A stretch of DNA of 64,000 nucleotides from Sciurus carolinensis (GCF_902686445.1 NC_062223.1:42502998-42566997); one strand, 5' to 3'. Positions 10,784 through 24,158 are shown, counted from the first letter of the stretch. The notes: generated from the letters alone by a model not told the origin. Translations and numbers: made by a program.

Positions 10784-12039
10784 TGAGTCATGTCTCGACT
10801 GTAACATTGAACCGTTCAAGTTTTCTAGTCTTACAGACAGTACTCGAAAGCTGCACAGTAATAACCCTCAGTAACTCTGGGTCATCCAAACAGCAGAAAC
10901 CAACTCAAACAAATGATTCACTCCAAAACAGGAAGGCAGGGCGTGATTTTCCTCTGCTATTAGACTCAAAGAGGAGAGAAGGGAGCAACTTCAATGTGCT
11001 GAGTGTGAACATGCCTCTGACAGGTCCAGTCCTTGTCCTGAGGAAGTGTCATGCATGGTGACACCATGACTGTCCAGCCCCTCTGTGTGGTGCCAAGGAC
11101 TGTGACATTGGCAAAGAGGAATTTTAACACAATAACCAGAAATAATTAGTCAGTATGTCTGGTATAACCAAGACCCTGTGTATGTCCTATGTCCTAATCG
11201 AAGTTTGAGACCCAAAATAGGTGTCATGGACTAAAACCATCAACCTGGAATGAGACAGGCAGAACAAGAAAAATCAAAATTTGGGGAGGAGTCAAAGGAG
11301 TGGAGTATACACCCTGGGCAGCGTTCCTCCAGCAGATCCTGAGATGGAAATGAGTGTGCAAGTGAGGTCAAGCTCCCTGGAGAAGCTCATAAGGGAGCAG
11401 GACATGGCAGAAGGGAGGGAGACATGGGACCAGGAAGGAAAAGAAGCTGAGTAAGGGAAAGAAATTGAGTAAGGAACTGAATAAGCCCTGGTGTTCAGAG
11501 ATCCGGAATATAAATGAGATGCAGGCAAGGGGACTGGGCTGTCCTGTCCTCACAGCAGTGAGTCATTGGCTAACTGGCATGGGGAACTAGGGGACATGAA
11601 CCCGGGCATGCTGGCCGTCTGTGCAGGCAGACGGTGTGGTTCTCAGTTGCCCACGGGCAGTTCTCTGAAAGGAGCAGGTGCAGGCGACGTTACGGAGTGG
11701 GGAGGGGCCCCGCCTGTGCCGTTGAGTTCTGCGGGAAGCATCCCTGGCTCTGGCGGGGCACAGCTGGCTTGAGTGCGACTCTGGAGGAGGCTTAGAGAAT
11801 GAGGCTCTGCTCTGTGGCTCCTGCCTCATTAGAGTCTTCTGTGTCTCATTCAAGGCAAATCAAAAAGTCATGGCTTTCTCTTTGTGTCAAGAATTTGTAT
11901 GTGGAGTGGTTTTAGAGTCTTGAGAATGGCAGATCTGGACCTTGACCCTTTAGACTCAAAGAGACATGGTAGCAAGTATGGTAGCTTAAAGGGAAGGCTT
12001 AATGAACTCAAGGAACTGACTACACAATACTAGAGCTTT

Positions 12040-12246
12040 TTTTGGGGGGGGTGCTGGGAATTGAACTCAGGGGCACTCAACCACTGAGCCACATCCCCAA
12101 TTCTATCTTGTATTTTGCTCAGAGAGAGGGTCTCACTGAGTTGCTTAGGACCTTGTGCCATTGCTGAGGCTGACTTTGAATTCGTGACCCTCCTGCTTCA
12201 GCCTCCCGAGCCACTGGGATTACAGGCATGTGCCACTGCGCTCGGC
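12040..12246 (-). mobile_element. Squirrel MEN-type SINE
   Basis: A complete heterodimer on the minus strand: ID-like part (GAATTGAACTCAGGGGCACT), then B1-like part ending at GCCACTGCGCTCGGC. The flanks TACTAGAGCTTT (12028-12039) and TATTAGGGCTTT (12247-12258) are a 12-bp target duplication with two mismatches. Confidence 0.9.
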
Positions 12247-13619
12247 TATTAGGGCTTTGATAAACAGATACAACTGGAAAGAAGTGAAACACAGTCAAAT
12301 AAGACTGAATGCCTTTAAGAAGCTGTTTTAAATCAAGGGAGGAAAATAATTCTTTCCAAAGTTATGACTAAAATATGCATGGGTAGCTTGTGAATCAAAA
12401 ATGGATTTTTCAGCATGATTATTCCACCAAGAAAAAATAAACATCATGAAAAATGAATGTGAAATAAGGCATTTTGTACTGATTTGTAACTTGATTCATA
12501 CACTGTCTGAAATCACTTTAAAACCCCAGCATAGATGAGCAAGAGAATTCTCCCTCGCCAGTTTATATATATAGTTCAAAAACCATAATTCCTCAGTACC
12601 ATGTAGTTACAGCTGGGTGAAGATATTAGCTGTGGAAATCTGATGTGTCATTTGCTAGCATCCTTATGGGAGTCTAAATATTATTTTCTTTAAGATCCAG
12701 GTTTGTTTTTTTCCTGCTAGGAAATTTGTCATGAGTTCTAACTCATACAACAGAGGAAACATCACAAAAATTAGCTGTGGCAGTTTACCTTATAATTTTT
12801 GAACAGATCTTAGTCATTTTTTTCAGAGCAATCTGTCAGCCAGAAATGCAGAAAGGAGGAACAAAAAATTCTGTTTTCCTCATGAGGATATCAATGAACT
12901 GGAACAATCTCCCTCGAAGGAATTCTTTCAAAGTGAAGAAGAAACCCAAGCACTCTCAGATTCCCCAAACTCTCAAATGCCCAAATTGGACTGGGCAATT
13001 ACCTTAAAAAGTAGTTTTAAAAGTACTGAGGTCAGTATCCATGAGAGTCTGTCTGTTATTTATGTAATACCAAATTCAAAAAGAGGAAACTACATCTAGA
13101 TACCGTGCCCAAGTCGGTAGAAAATTAGATGCTTCTTTTTGCATATGAAAGATTCAAGGCAGAGGAAGCAAGATGCCATTCCCCACCAGATCCAAACCCA
13201 GAGGTGAGAACTGTGTGTTTCCCATGTAGCTCACCATGTTTCATATGGCTCCTTCCAGGTGGCTTGGTGGAACTCCAGGTCATTGAGTGATGAGCTCTGG
13301 TGACCGCTGCCCTACGATTGAGTCCTGTCAAAAATGTTTCCTTCCTGATATGGCTCTTCAGCCTCTCTCTTCTCAGGAAAGTCCTTGATACAAGCTAATC
13401 TTTGTACATGTGCACGTCACTAAGTAGGTCCAATAGAAATAGACTTTCTACTTCATTACAGGAGAAACCAAACATCAATTAATACAGAGGTGTGTCAAAC
13501 AAAAAGAGAACACTGTTTTCCCCGACCAGTCCTGGTTTGGAGGGGAACCAGTGGTAGAAACTCTGGACTTCTTTCTATGTTGTTCAAACCTAAGTCATGA
13601 TTTCATATGTCCTTATTTT

Positions 13620-13935
13620 AAACAGTGGTTCTGAGCTGGGGGTGATTTTGCCCTTCATCTCCACCCCTCCATGGCACTGGGCAATGCCTGAATCAGATGC
13701 ATCAGTTGAAGGGCATCTAGGTTGGTTCCATAGCTTAGCTATTGTGAATTGAGCTACTATAAACATTGACGTGACTGTGTCACTATAAAACACTGACTTT
13801 AAGTGAAGGAGGTAATGTGGGCCTCTACTAGGTGGAGACCAGGATGCTGCTAAACATCCTAGAAGGAACAGAACAGCCCAGCCACAGTTATCCAGCCCAG
13901 AGCCAGTGATGCCAAGGTTGAGCGGCCCTGTTTTA
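13620..13935 (+). mobile_element. MER5-like hAT DNA transposon, interrupted
   Basis: The left part (AGTGGTTCTGAGCTGGGGGT, then GATTTTGCCC) and the right part (CCAGGATGCTGCTAAACATC, then AACAGCCC and the TTGAGCGGCCCTG end) match the terminal and internal blocks of the common mammalian MER5-type repeat. L1-like sequence (13698-13804) separates them. The strand is nominal. Confidence 0.7.
13698..13804 (-). mobile_element. 107-bp internal slice of L1 ORF2
   Basis: The segment from ATCAGTTGAAGGGCATCTAG to TGACTTTAAGT corresponds to the C-terminal part of L1 ORF2, reverse strand. It has neither an L1 3' UTR nor an A-tail. It shares CATAGCTTAGCTATTGTGAA with the copy at about 14700 rather than the version in the 33-kb L1. 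Confidence 0.8.
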
Positions 13936-13939
13936 CAAA

Positions 13940-14231
13940 AGTGTATTCAAATATACATGCAATCATTCAACTTATCTTCAGTGCCCATGTCACGGATATT
14001 TTTTCCAAACGGATCCATGAAATGATTCCTGAGTGTTTCATTGTATGCATGAGTGTGCTATTATACATTCATCTCCTCCTTAAGATGAATTTGAAATAGT
14101 TTACATTTTTTTTGCTATTATGATGAGCACTGCAATGGATATCCTTACATATTATTTTGTTCACAGTTAGACATATTTTTGTAAGATAAATTTCTAGATG
14201 TTGAATGGTTGGTTCAAAGGGTACATGTATT
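13940..14231 (-). mobile_element. Old L1M-type fragment, left part of a split copy
   Basis: TTTGCTATTATGATGAGCAC, ATGGATATCC and GATAAATTTCTAGATGTTGA resemble the antisense 3' end of ancient mammalian L1M elements. The copy resumes after the younger insertion, at 14919 (AAAAAGGTTTTACCAGTCTA). Confidence 0.65.
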
Positions 14232-14905
14232 TACTTATTTTTATTTTTTCTTTTTAGATATAAATGACAGTAGAATGTAATTTGACATATCACCCATACA
14301 TGAAGTATAACTTCCCATTCTTGTGGTTGTACATGATGTGGAGTTACACTGGTCATATGTTCATATATGAACATTGGAAAGTTATGTTCAGTTTATTCTA
14401 CTGTTGTTTCTATTCCCATCCTCTCTCCCTTCCTTCATTCCCCTTTCTCTAATTCAATGGACTTCTATTTCCCTCACCCCTCTGCTTTATTATGTGTTAG
14501 CATCTGCATATCAGAGCAAACATTCGGCCTTTGGATTTTGGGGATTGGATTATTTCACTTAGCATGATAATCTCCAGTTCCATCCATTTACTGGCAAATG
14601 CTATAATTCCACCCTTGTTTATGACTGAGTAATATTCCATTGTGTATGTATGCTACATTTTCTTTATCCATTCATCTGTTGAAGGGCACTTAGGTTCCAT
14701 AGCTTAGCTATTGTGAATTGAACTGCTATAAACATTGATGTGGCCACGTCACTATAATATGCTGATTTTAAGTCCTTTGGGTATATGCTGAGGAGTGGGA
14801 TGTCTGGATCAGATGGTGGTTCCATTCCAGGTTTTCTGAGGAATTCCATACTGCTTTCCAGACTGGTTATACCAATTTGCAGTCCCATCAGCAATGTATG
14901 AGTGG
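14232..14905 (-). mobile_element. 5'-truncated L1 with target duplication, inserted in an older L1
   Basis: On the minus strand it encodes the ORF2 C-terminus (IYPKDLKSAYYSDVATSMFI) followed by the L1 3' UTR and an A-rich tail, seen as the T-rich start near 14232. A 13-bp duplication, GGGTACATGTATT, flanks it at 14219-14231 and 14906-14918. The coding part is degraded. Confidence 0.88.
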
Positions 14906-14918
14906 GGGTACATGTATT

Positions 14919-14985
14919 AAAACATTTGAGAATGATTTCCAAGAAGTTCACAAAAAGGTTTTACCAGTCTACATACAAGAGGAAA
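14919..14985 (-). mobile_element. Old L1M-type fragment, right part of the split copy
   Basis: It continues the older L1 after the insertion: AAAACATTTGAGAATGATTT, then AAAAAGGTTTTACCAGTCTA, the expected next block of L1M 3' sequence. Confidence 0.6.
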
Positions 14986-16124
14986 CATCAGGCCTGGAAA
15001 TAAGAATTGGGATCTGCACTTCAGAAACTAAGGTCTATTCTTGTCAAAATGGGAATGGATGTGTTGTCAGAGGATCCCACTGATCTGAAGAGAGAGTTTT
15101 TGTTCAGACTTTGGGAGGTGATGGATAAAGGAGAAACAATCAGCAAGATCTGGCCTAGTCCCAGTGGTCAAGAGGGCGAGAGAGCCCCAGGACACTCTTC
15201 AAGGGCTACTATACCCCCGACCTCGCTGGCTTCACTTTCCCTAAATTGTTTCCCAAGGAGGTAAAACTTTCCTCTGCTCTCGAGTGACCTCCTCAGAACC
15301 CTGACAAGGGGAGTGGCCCCTCCTCAGCCTTGAGGCCAGAATCACCTCCTGCCAACACCCTTGGTGACCTCCAGCCTCCCTGGGCCACCATGTAAGAAAC
15401 TAGGACCCCTTCTTTCCTCTGAAGTTTCCTGTTTCTTTGTATGGAACACAACGACAAAATAAGTCCTCAAGAAAATGGTCAGAGTCTTGTTTTGAAAAAG
15501 TGGAGAGCAAGGGATTCATGGCCTGCTCCAATTTCCACGTTGTCTTTGTTCCTCTGGCCCAGTTGACGCGGCCGGCCTCTCCCCCGTGCATCCTAATGAA
15601 GGACGATGAAACAGGCTGAATCTTGGGGGCACAATGCTCACACTGCAGGCTCTGACGCGCCTTTGAACAAAACAAACTAGGCTCCACCAATTAAAGAAAA
15701 ATGGTGAATCTGGATTCATTTGGGTTTTGGAGTCCCAGAAGATTTCCCACTGGCCTGTCCCAAGGACTGAGAAGAAAGGAGCCCAGGATGAGAAGCACAC
15801 TGTATACTTGTGCTTCAAAGGGGGAGCCCGCATTTCTCATCAGAATAAGTGATTAGGAGCTTTGGGGTTTTCATGGAAACATTCATGCTGATGCAAGTGA
15901 GATTGTCTGGAGACCCTAGTGGGTAGTGATCATCTCTCCCAGGACAGACGGACAAAGAATGTGCTGTGTGCTCGCTGGATTAATGCAAATTGTTCTGACA
16001 TTTTTCAAGTAAGGCACTGAATAACTGTCTTTGTCTCAGGTCCAAAGACCTCTCTTATCCTTAGTATCTGGAAGACGGTTGCATCTTTGATCTCTGTGAG
16101 ATGGTGCACCCCAAGGTGAACAGC

Positions 16125-16300
16125 TTGGAATCTGTGGTCAGAAAGACCTTGGATTGACACTGAATCTACAATTTACCAGCCAGATGGTCTTGAACAAGTC
16201 ATTGGACTTCCACAGGCCTCGATTTCCCATTTACAAAGTTCAGAAAAATCATTCCAAATACCTCTCAGGGCGTTGGTGGGAACGGCCCACAAAAGGCAGA
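16125..16300 (+). repeat. MIR SINE fragment
   Basis: Forward MIR pattern with ATTTACCAGCCAGATGGTCT, TTGAACAAGTCATTGGACTT and TCGATTTCCCATTTACAAAG. Confidence 0.7.
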
Positions 16301-17251
16301 GCTATCTATCTTTGACTGCTTGTGGCCCTGTCTTACAGATGTTCAAAAGTCTGGCAGAAAGCAGAGGATTCTCCAGATAAGGCATTAGGGCAACAACACT
16401 AGTTTCTACAAGGTAACAATTATGACAAGCCTTTCTCAGGTCCCATGGTTTAAGAAAATTCCCTCAAGACTTTCTAAGTTTCCTCTTGAGCTGTCTTTCA
16501 TGAGTCATTGCTAGACCCTAAATATTGCTATTGTTGCATCAGCACACAGGCAAGAAAGATCTGGTTTTTAAAGGACAAGAAGATGATGCTGGTTTATTGT
16601 CATAAGAAATCTTGGGTTCCAGGAGAAGACATCCACATTGAGTGTGATGAATGAGGAGCCTTTGCAGCCAGGACAACTTGCAGAGGGGGCTTTTGGAAAT
16701 GATAAATGCAGCAATGTCATGAAGGAACTGGATTTGGACACTCCAGAGAAGATCACCCAAAGCATCATGTTATCTGATCAGTCTCCATTTCTCTCATGGA
16801 GTTTTGACAGTCACTCATTTAGCACAGGGTGGGCTGTGTGTCAGTCCCTTTTGGTTATTTTGGAGACCTGGGTTTTAGACCATCAATTTTGTATTTTGTT
16901 AGAAGGACAGGGAAAAGAAGGAAATGAATAACCTGGCTTAAGAGGGTATAAGAGTTATGGGTATAATTCCATGGAGAACAGTCTCAGGGATCTGTAGTTA
17001 TTACTCACACGCACTCAATAACCCAGAGCCTTCAGACAGGAGGAGCCCCAGGAAGACTACTAGCTGATAGACTGCTAACTTGGTACACATTACCTGGGGC
17101 TCCCACCTAGTCATTCTTCCTAACATGGAAATGAATCTCTGCCCTCCTTCTTTGTGTATTCAGAGGGACACCATTCATTTGAATTTAGATCCAAAACACA
17201 AGAACTGTCACTGAACACAGTAGAAGCTGTCCTTGAACAGTTAGCAAGGCA

Positions 17252-17266
17252 TGTGTGTGTGTGTGT
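17252..17266. repeat. Short GT repeat
   Basis: TG dinucleotides, about seven copies. Confidence 0.85.
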
Positions 17267-17835
17267 AGCTCAGCAGGGAAGTTTTATTTTGGATCAGTCC
17301 TTGCTGGTTGATCCTAAGTCTACACAGACCAAGTGACATTGGAGTTATGAACGCTGCTGGTCTGTAGAGGCCCTGCGGCCTCTTAAGCAAAGCATTGCTG
17401 GTTCATGCAGGGTAAGGTGCTTGGGGTTGTCATTTTTGCTAGTCAGTGATTATTGTAGCATGGCAGCATTTCTCCCAAGTAACAAGAAGGCAGGTGAGGC
17501 CATGCAAGCTGCTCTCCAGCCTGGGTGCCTCTAAGAGCATGGGATGGAGGCCTCTGCAACATGGAAGGGCCAGACCCTCCGTAGTTCTGCTCAGTTTTGT
17601 GTTCATCTGCGGCTCCTGGTCAGAGCCCTCTTGGTTTTTACTTTGGCAGATGAGGTCACTGAGGCAGGACTTAATGCAGGAGGCAGATTTTGTTTGGGTC
17701 CTAGGTTAAAAGGTAACCCATTAGAGCTGGTGTGGACTGTGTTCACTGAGGGCCCAGGAAGAGGGCACATGGTGTGGAAGAATGACAGGGGCATTGCAGA
17801 ATTAACTTCGCACGGAAACGAGTGTCCTATTTTAA

Positions 17836-18251
17836 TCAGCTTTTGCACGACTGTGACTGAAAAGACCCAACCAGCCCAAATGTAGAGGTGGAAAAGTTTA
17901 CTCAGGGGCTCACGGTTTCAGAAGTCTCAGTCCCTAGACAGCCAGTTCCATTCCTGTGGGCTGAAGGTGGGGCAGAAGAACATGGAGGAAGAAAGCAGCT
18001 CACGTGACGAGCAGGAAGCAGACAGCGAGATCTCCACTTTCCAAATACAAATATATACCCCAAAGCCATGCCCCAAAAACTCCACCTCCTCCAGCCACAC
18101 CCCACCTGCCTTCAGTCACCACTCAATTATTCCCATCAAGGATTAATTCGCAGATTGAGTTAAGGCTCTCATAACCATCATTTCTCCTCTGAACCTTCTT
18201 GCATAGCCTCACATATGAGCTTTTGGGGACACCTCACATCCAAACCACAAC
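17836..18251 (-). repeat. Solo LTR-like element, copy 2 of a MaLR-like family
   Basis: About 415 bp matching the element at 2400-2803 in the same order and orientation (GGAAAAGTTTACTCAGGGGC, AGTTCCATTCCTGTGGGCTG, CATATGAGCTTTTGGGGACA). Read on the minus strand it starts TGTTGTGGTTTGGATGTGAG. No coding region is attached. Confidence 0.7.
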
Positions 18252-20323
18252 ATGTCTCTTCATCACTAAGATGAACTCCAGGCCCTTGACAGAGGCTAGG
18301 GAGCCCCTGCCTCCTCAAATGTGCCTGTCTTGTGGAACCTTCACTACTCGTCTCTCTTGCTGCAGAAGATGAAAGTTTCCTTTTATAAAACACAGGACAT
18401 TCTTGCTGGTATCCATGTACAAAGAACGACAATAGTTATCATTCTCTATTCCTAATATAGACGGTGCTTCATGTGATGTTGCTCACTTAGTTTGTCAACT
18501 TCCTACATAGCGGGTACTTCTGTCATTTCCACTGTACAGATTCATTCAGCCAAACACTTCTGAGTGTCCACTAAATGTACCAGGCACTGGGGAAACACAG
18601 CAGGGTTGCATGGCCTGTATTTTCTCTGCCTTTTGGCAAAGTCATAAAACAATCCTAGTCTCAGCCCTTTTTTAGTACAGGAGAGGGTCACATGTACAGT
18701 TTCTGGCTATAACTTCCTCTAGGAAAGGTCCTGGTGATGGCCACAGGGGCAGTGAGGATTACTGAGTGCATCTTGTATGCCAGACATTGGGCAGAATCTC
18801 CTAGGACTCCAAGGTGCCCAGCAGCTCAGGAACCTCAAGGCCAAACAGACAGAGTTGTGCAGCGTTGGCCATGTTCATAGCAAACGTTTCACATATTTCA
18901 AATACTTGGCTATGATTACCACTCGGGGGACATTTCCTCCAGTAGTTGAGAATTGCTCTCCACCTTGGAGCTGACTCAGAAACCTTCGGAGATTTGAAGA
19001 AACCCCAGGAACACTGTTACTACCAGCAGAGGAAGTGGGTGGAGGACCACTGGGTTTCTAGCACTTGCGTAGGTTACCTACGCTACCCATCCACTCTATC
19101 AAATGGTGATGTGCCAGGTTGACTTGGAGCAAGGAATAAACTGACCGGGGCTTTCTGAAAAGTTGTCAAAGTTGACCTATCTCTGAGGCACAGGCAATTT
19201 TAGCTATCCAATTAAATAGGCCATCCAAACACCGGAAAAGTAGTGTTCGAAAGACACAGTGTACCAGAGGCCCAAGACAATACTGATTAAGATCAAATAG
19301 CTAATTGTAAGCCTCAGCCTCCAAATTGCTGCTGGATGAATAAATAGCAGTGTGTGCAATCCAAGCATAATTTCACATGGGCAGTGTCTCATTCACACCC
19401 GCAGAGGGCTGGAAAACATCAGAGAGGCAGAACACCATTGGCTGGAAGGGGATGAAAAGAGATTTCAGTGCAGATTACATCATCAGTGGATGTCATTATT
19501 CCTAGTTGGTGAAGACCTTCTTGTGAGTAAAAAATATTTGCTTTTGTCTAGAAGCACCACACTCAAATGTAATGTGATCAGGAAAAAGTGAGGAAGAGTT
19601 GAAAGGCCATCTGAAGTTTGTCTCTGAGCACTGGTCTCAAGTTAAATCAGGTTTCCAGAAAGGATAAAGCTCCAATGAGAAAGTTAATGCCTTTTCCAAA
19701 CAGAACCAAAATTCTGTCATCGGCAGTTCTCTTGATTTTGGTGATGAGTGAGAATGAATCGATCCCAAGAGGATGCTAAGAATAGGGACTAACTTCCCTC
19801 CATCCCCAGCCCCTGCCACCAGCTCAATCATGGGGTGATGGGCTTTGTTGACTTTGGCCTTATTTCCTTTGCTAATTCTCAGATAATCTTGCAGCTCTGA
19901 AATTCAGCTTTCTAAAGATGCAGAATAGTATCCTGACTTACTTTTTTTGCTCAGCTGGTTATCTGGCTGACATAAATATTTCATTAGCATAAAATTTGCC
20001 AACCCAAGCGTATGCTTTTTATGCACAGTTTTGTGAATCACTGCAAACCATTTCCAAAATCAAAGAGGACATAAGCAATAATAACTAAGTTAAAATTATT
20101 TAGAAGCAGAACAAGAACAATCCAAGAGAGAAGACAAGTAGATGGGATGGAGATTAAAAGACACCACTGAAGAGTTGTAAAGATGGTTGATTTTATTCGT
20201 TTCCTCCCTGTGTCTTAGGGTGAGTCCTGGGGAAATGTACGATTCAGCTTTGTAAATTATAGAAATATTAATATGCTTTGATAATAGATATTTCTAAAAG
20301 TTAGATCATTCTCCTTCTCATGC

Positions 20324-20340
20324 AAAAAAAAAAAAAAAAA
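20324..20340. repeat. Poly(A) tract, 17 nt
   Basis: It is followed immediately by non-repetitive-looking sequence up to 20810 that I could not assign; the tract could be the tail of an unrecognised retrocopy on the + strand. Confidence 0.7.
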
Positions 20341-20817
20341 GACTGGTCTTGTTTATTCGCAAACCATCCCAGTGTGTGCCAATTCAACCAGCTCCTGCCC
20401 TGGTGTTCCTTCAATCCTGCCTGAGAGCCTTCTCTGGCTGTGAAGACCCTCTGGCCCACATACCTGGGCACCCTGGAGGTGTGTGGAGTTAATGTTCATC
20501 CCATCAGCCTTCAACAAATGGTGGCGCTTGGAGGTGATACCTGGTATCTTGCTCCTTGGGTGGGATAACAGTGAGGCACGTCCCACAATTTCCCAGGGTT
20601 GCTAAATGGCACTGATTCTCAGTTGCCCCCAGTGATAACTTGCAGGATAGATGAAAAAATTCACTGTCTTATTTTACCTGTTCCACTGTTGGTCTTTCTT
20701 GGGATTGCCAACAAAATAAACTGCTTGCACTCAAAACCTAATCTCATATGCTACTTCCAGGAGAACCCAACCTTAGACACCTCATGAAAGTGTATTTCTT
20801 AAAGAGCTAACTTGATA

Positions 20818-21300
20818 GAGTCTAGAAATCTATATTAACCCTGGTTCTCCGGAGGAGTAAACCCAATAGGAGATTCATATACATATATGGGCTCACGTGA
20901 CCATAAAGGCTGAGAACCCCCAGCACCTGCCATCTACAAACTCGAGACCAGGAGAGCTAGTGGTGTAATTTGAAGGCTCTGGTGGAGAGAGTCAATGATG
21001 TGGGTTCCAGTTCAGGCCGGAAGGTCTGGGAACCAGGAGCCCTGAGGACAGTGTGGATGTCCCAGCTCAGCCAGCCAGGCAGAGAGAGAACCCAGTGTTC
21101 CCTTCCTCCATCTCATTTCTTTGTTCTACTAGGCCCTTGGTGGACTGCAGGATACCTACCCACAGTGGAGAGGGTAACCCCTCTACTCATTTTACCAATT
21201 CAAACACCGATCTCTTCTGGAAATACCTTGGGAGACACTCACAGATATAATGTTTAGGCAGGTGTTGGGCATCCGAGGATCCAGTCACGTTCCCACAGAA
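20818..21300. repeat. Old mammalian interspersed repeat, family unassigned
   Basis: Blocks CTGGTTCTCCGGAGGAGTAA, GGAGAGCTAGTGGTGTAATT, TGTCCCAGCTCAGCCAGCCA and ACACTCACAGATATAATGTT recall a common placental repeat that begins with GGTTCTCCAGAG. The class is probably LTR-like. Limits are approximate. Confidence 0.5.
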
Positions 21301-22290
21301 AATCAGCTATCACATTCAGCTAGATCACTCTTTGGTGGCTTCTCTATAAAGAATTAGACATCATTGATCAATGATGAAGAACATATTTTAGGGTATGGCC
21401 TTATCTCAAAATATGAATCATCTTCATGGCTGATTTAAAAAACACTGTTAGACTCAGGAATTTATAATCCCACATACCACATACATCTATACCTCTTCTC
21501 TAGGGTCAGGGAGTAAGTGGAGAGACCACAGTGACGTTCCTAGAGAGCTAATAATATTCGTTTGAACTCTCACTTAGGATTTTCAGGCAGCAATTGGAGC
21601 ATGGCTGCTTCCATCACAAAGAAGCGTCTCTCTTCTAATTGTCCCATCTTTGCTTTATGCCCCTGATGTACTGGCCACACTGCCCGAGCTTCACCACATG
21701 CCCTGGTTGAGTGGTGATCTCTGCCTAGTGACTCAGGGAGAACACAAATGTGATAAAACTGGGAAGTCCAATTCCAATAAGACCCCAGTGGTTCTTCTCA
21801 GCAGAAGCATCTGGATTAGAACCTGGTTCCATTTCACCAGCTTCCTATCCATAGATAAGTGGTTTGCTTTCAGACAACACAGCAGGCTCAGAGTTATCAA
21901 CCCAGTTCAATCAATCATGGCCAGCGACAGCTTCATTGCAACCGAGGTCACAAATTTCATGGTTGACTAATATTTGCTGAGACCACCTCCCATGCCCTAT
22001 TTAAATTCATTTAAGGACCCCGTGATTACTTTACTTTATTCCTTGGTTAGGGTCCTATCGTCTGATGTAATTTTTAAGAAAAGCACTATTCACTCAGGAT
22101 GAACTGGTGCCGATTTAAAAAGATACATACATTTCCCCTAAGCTCACTTGTGCGCTCTCTCTCTCTCTTTCTGTTTTTCTGTGTTAGAGTGAGTTGAGTT
22201 GAGACAACCCAAGAAAATAAGACCGGATTTCCTACAATAACATTCCTTAAAATTCTAATTAAACTATGAGGAATTTTTTTTGATTAAGAT

Positions 22291-22461
22291 TTTTTTTGTA
22301 CCAGGGATTGAATGCAGGGATGCTTATTTTTTATTTTGAAACAGGGTCTCACTGAGTTGCTTAGACCCTCAGTAAATTGCTGAGGCTGGGTTTGAATTTG
22401 CAATCCTCCTGCTTCAACCTCCCAAGTTGCTGGGATTACAGGTATGTGCCACTACACCTGG
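22291..22461 (-). mobile_element. Squirrel MEN-type SINE with internal deletion
   Basis: The B1-like part is complete, but the ID-like part is shortened: ACCAGGGATTGAATGCAGGG runs straight into ATGCTTATTTTTTATTTTGA, without the CCACTGAGCCA block. The flanks TTGATTAAGAT and TTGATTGAG suggest a degraded target duplication. Confidence 0.85.
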
Positions 22462-24138
22462 TTGATTGAGAAAGATTTTGTTGGTAACAATCTGACATGA
22501 GGAATAAGTCACTGGAAGGAAAGTCTCCAACCATTTTTGTCTATAACTGCCTACATGAGGCCAAGGAAAACCTTGAGGTATTTGAAGTACCTTAGTGTAA
22601 TCATCCTGGACCAACATCACTTGTATTTCTGGATTTAAATGAAAAATTCATACGTTCAACATAAAGAAAAACATCTTCCAATGTCCTGTTCCGCTGGGCA
22701 TAGAGGAGGCACTCATTAAACATTTAATGTGCAAGAAAAGGGATCAGTCAAATTAATAGGCACCTCCCTAGTCCTTCTCTGAATGGTGGACGTGCTGGCT
22801 TCCAAAAGGCAAAGCAGCAAATGGATTCTTTGGTTCCTAAGGGCGTATAAACAGCTCCTGTCTCCAAATATGATCTTACAGCTTGCAGACCAAAGTAAAA
22901 GGAAAAGACAAATATTCATGGGAGTGAATCATATTAAGATTCTAGATTCCTTTAGAAAAATGTATCACTTTGTGGACAAGAATATACCGATGAATTGAGA
23001 TAACATGGAAGAAGAAGTCTGTTGTCTTTCCACAGCCGGGAGGAAGGTCCACTCCCTAGGTTAGGAATGAAGAGTGTGGACTTCCTTTTGTCACATTCAA
23101 TATTACCGATTTGACCAGAGGATACAGAAAAGCTAAATGATTGGTGCACGCTGAAGAACGGCTTTTCCTGAAGACATCTGTATGTTGATCTGACAGCCTT
23201 TCTGAGGTCTCCATCACCGTGTCCCCTGCTAGCAGACCTCTGAACCTAGCCATCTCCGCTTGGTGATGAGTCTGGCTGTAACTGTTCCATTCAAAGGAGA
23301 AAAAGATAAAATTGTATTTACTTTAAATCATATTAAATCCAACTCTAAGACCCATAATTCAGGAAATCATGAGAAATTCAATTTCAGTCATTTTTGAAGC
23401 CTCCTTGGTGCCCCAGGGTTGTAAAAAGAGTCTTGTATATAGACCACACCAAATCCTCAAGGAGAATCCTCTGATGGTGGATTCTGGTTCTGCACTGTGT
23501 GGTCTGAGGAATCCCAATGCCCAGGAATGCTGACACACATGGCTCCATAGCGAGGCTAAGACCGCTGCCTCTCTGGGACCTCATCACAGACACTAGTGCC
23601 ATGGAGAAGCCTGAGAGATCCTGACGCCCAGCTGAGAAATCACCAGAGCCATGTTGTGCTAGTTTCTTCCCCAAACAGGACCTGAGTCATGCATATGGGT
23701 CCAGGCAATTCACTGAAGGAATTCCTCCCATGATCATCCAGCAAGGAGTTGAAGGATCAAGATAAGAGAGAGGAAGAAATCAAGCTAGAGTGTTTTCACC
23801 TAAACTCTGACTCAGCCCAATTGGGGCTTCTGGGAATGTAAATCGCACCTCAAAGAATAGGAATTGGGCTTTTCTATTTCTACATTGGCTACAGGCAAGC
23901 CTGAGGTGGGTATCGGGGGAGGACAGAACGCTGGGTATTTTTTAGCTGATGCCCACACCCAACAGCACCCTCTGAAGGCTGCAGGTGGCAGCTCTCGGCA
24001 AAACTCAGGGTGTCCTGAGCTGGAAGAAGAGAATGAGGGGACCCGGTTGGGACACCAGTGATGATCATGATAAGAGCCATCACAAAGCCATCACGTGAGC
24101 AGTCATGTGTGAAATCACACGGGATGTGAACTCACTGG

Positions 24139-24158
24139 AAAAAAAAAAAAAAAAAAAA
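24139..24158. repeat. Poly(A) tract, 20 nt
   Basis: Homopolymer with no recognisable retroelement body upstream. Confidence 0.8.
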
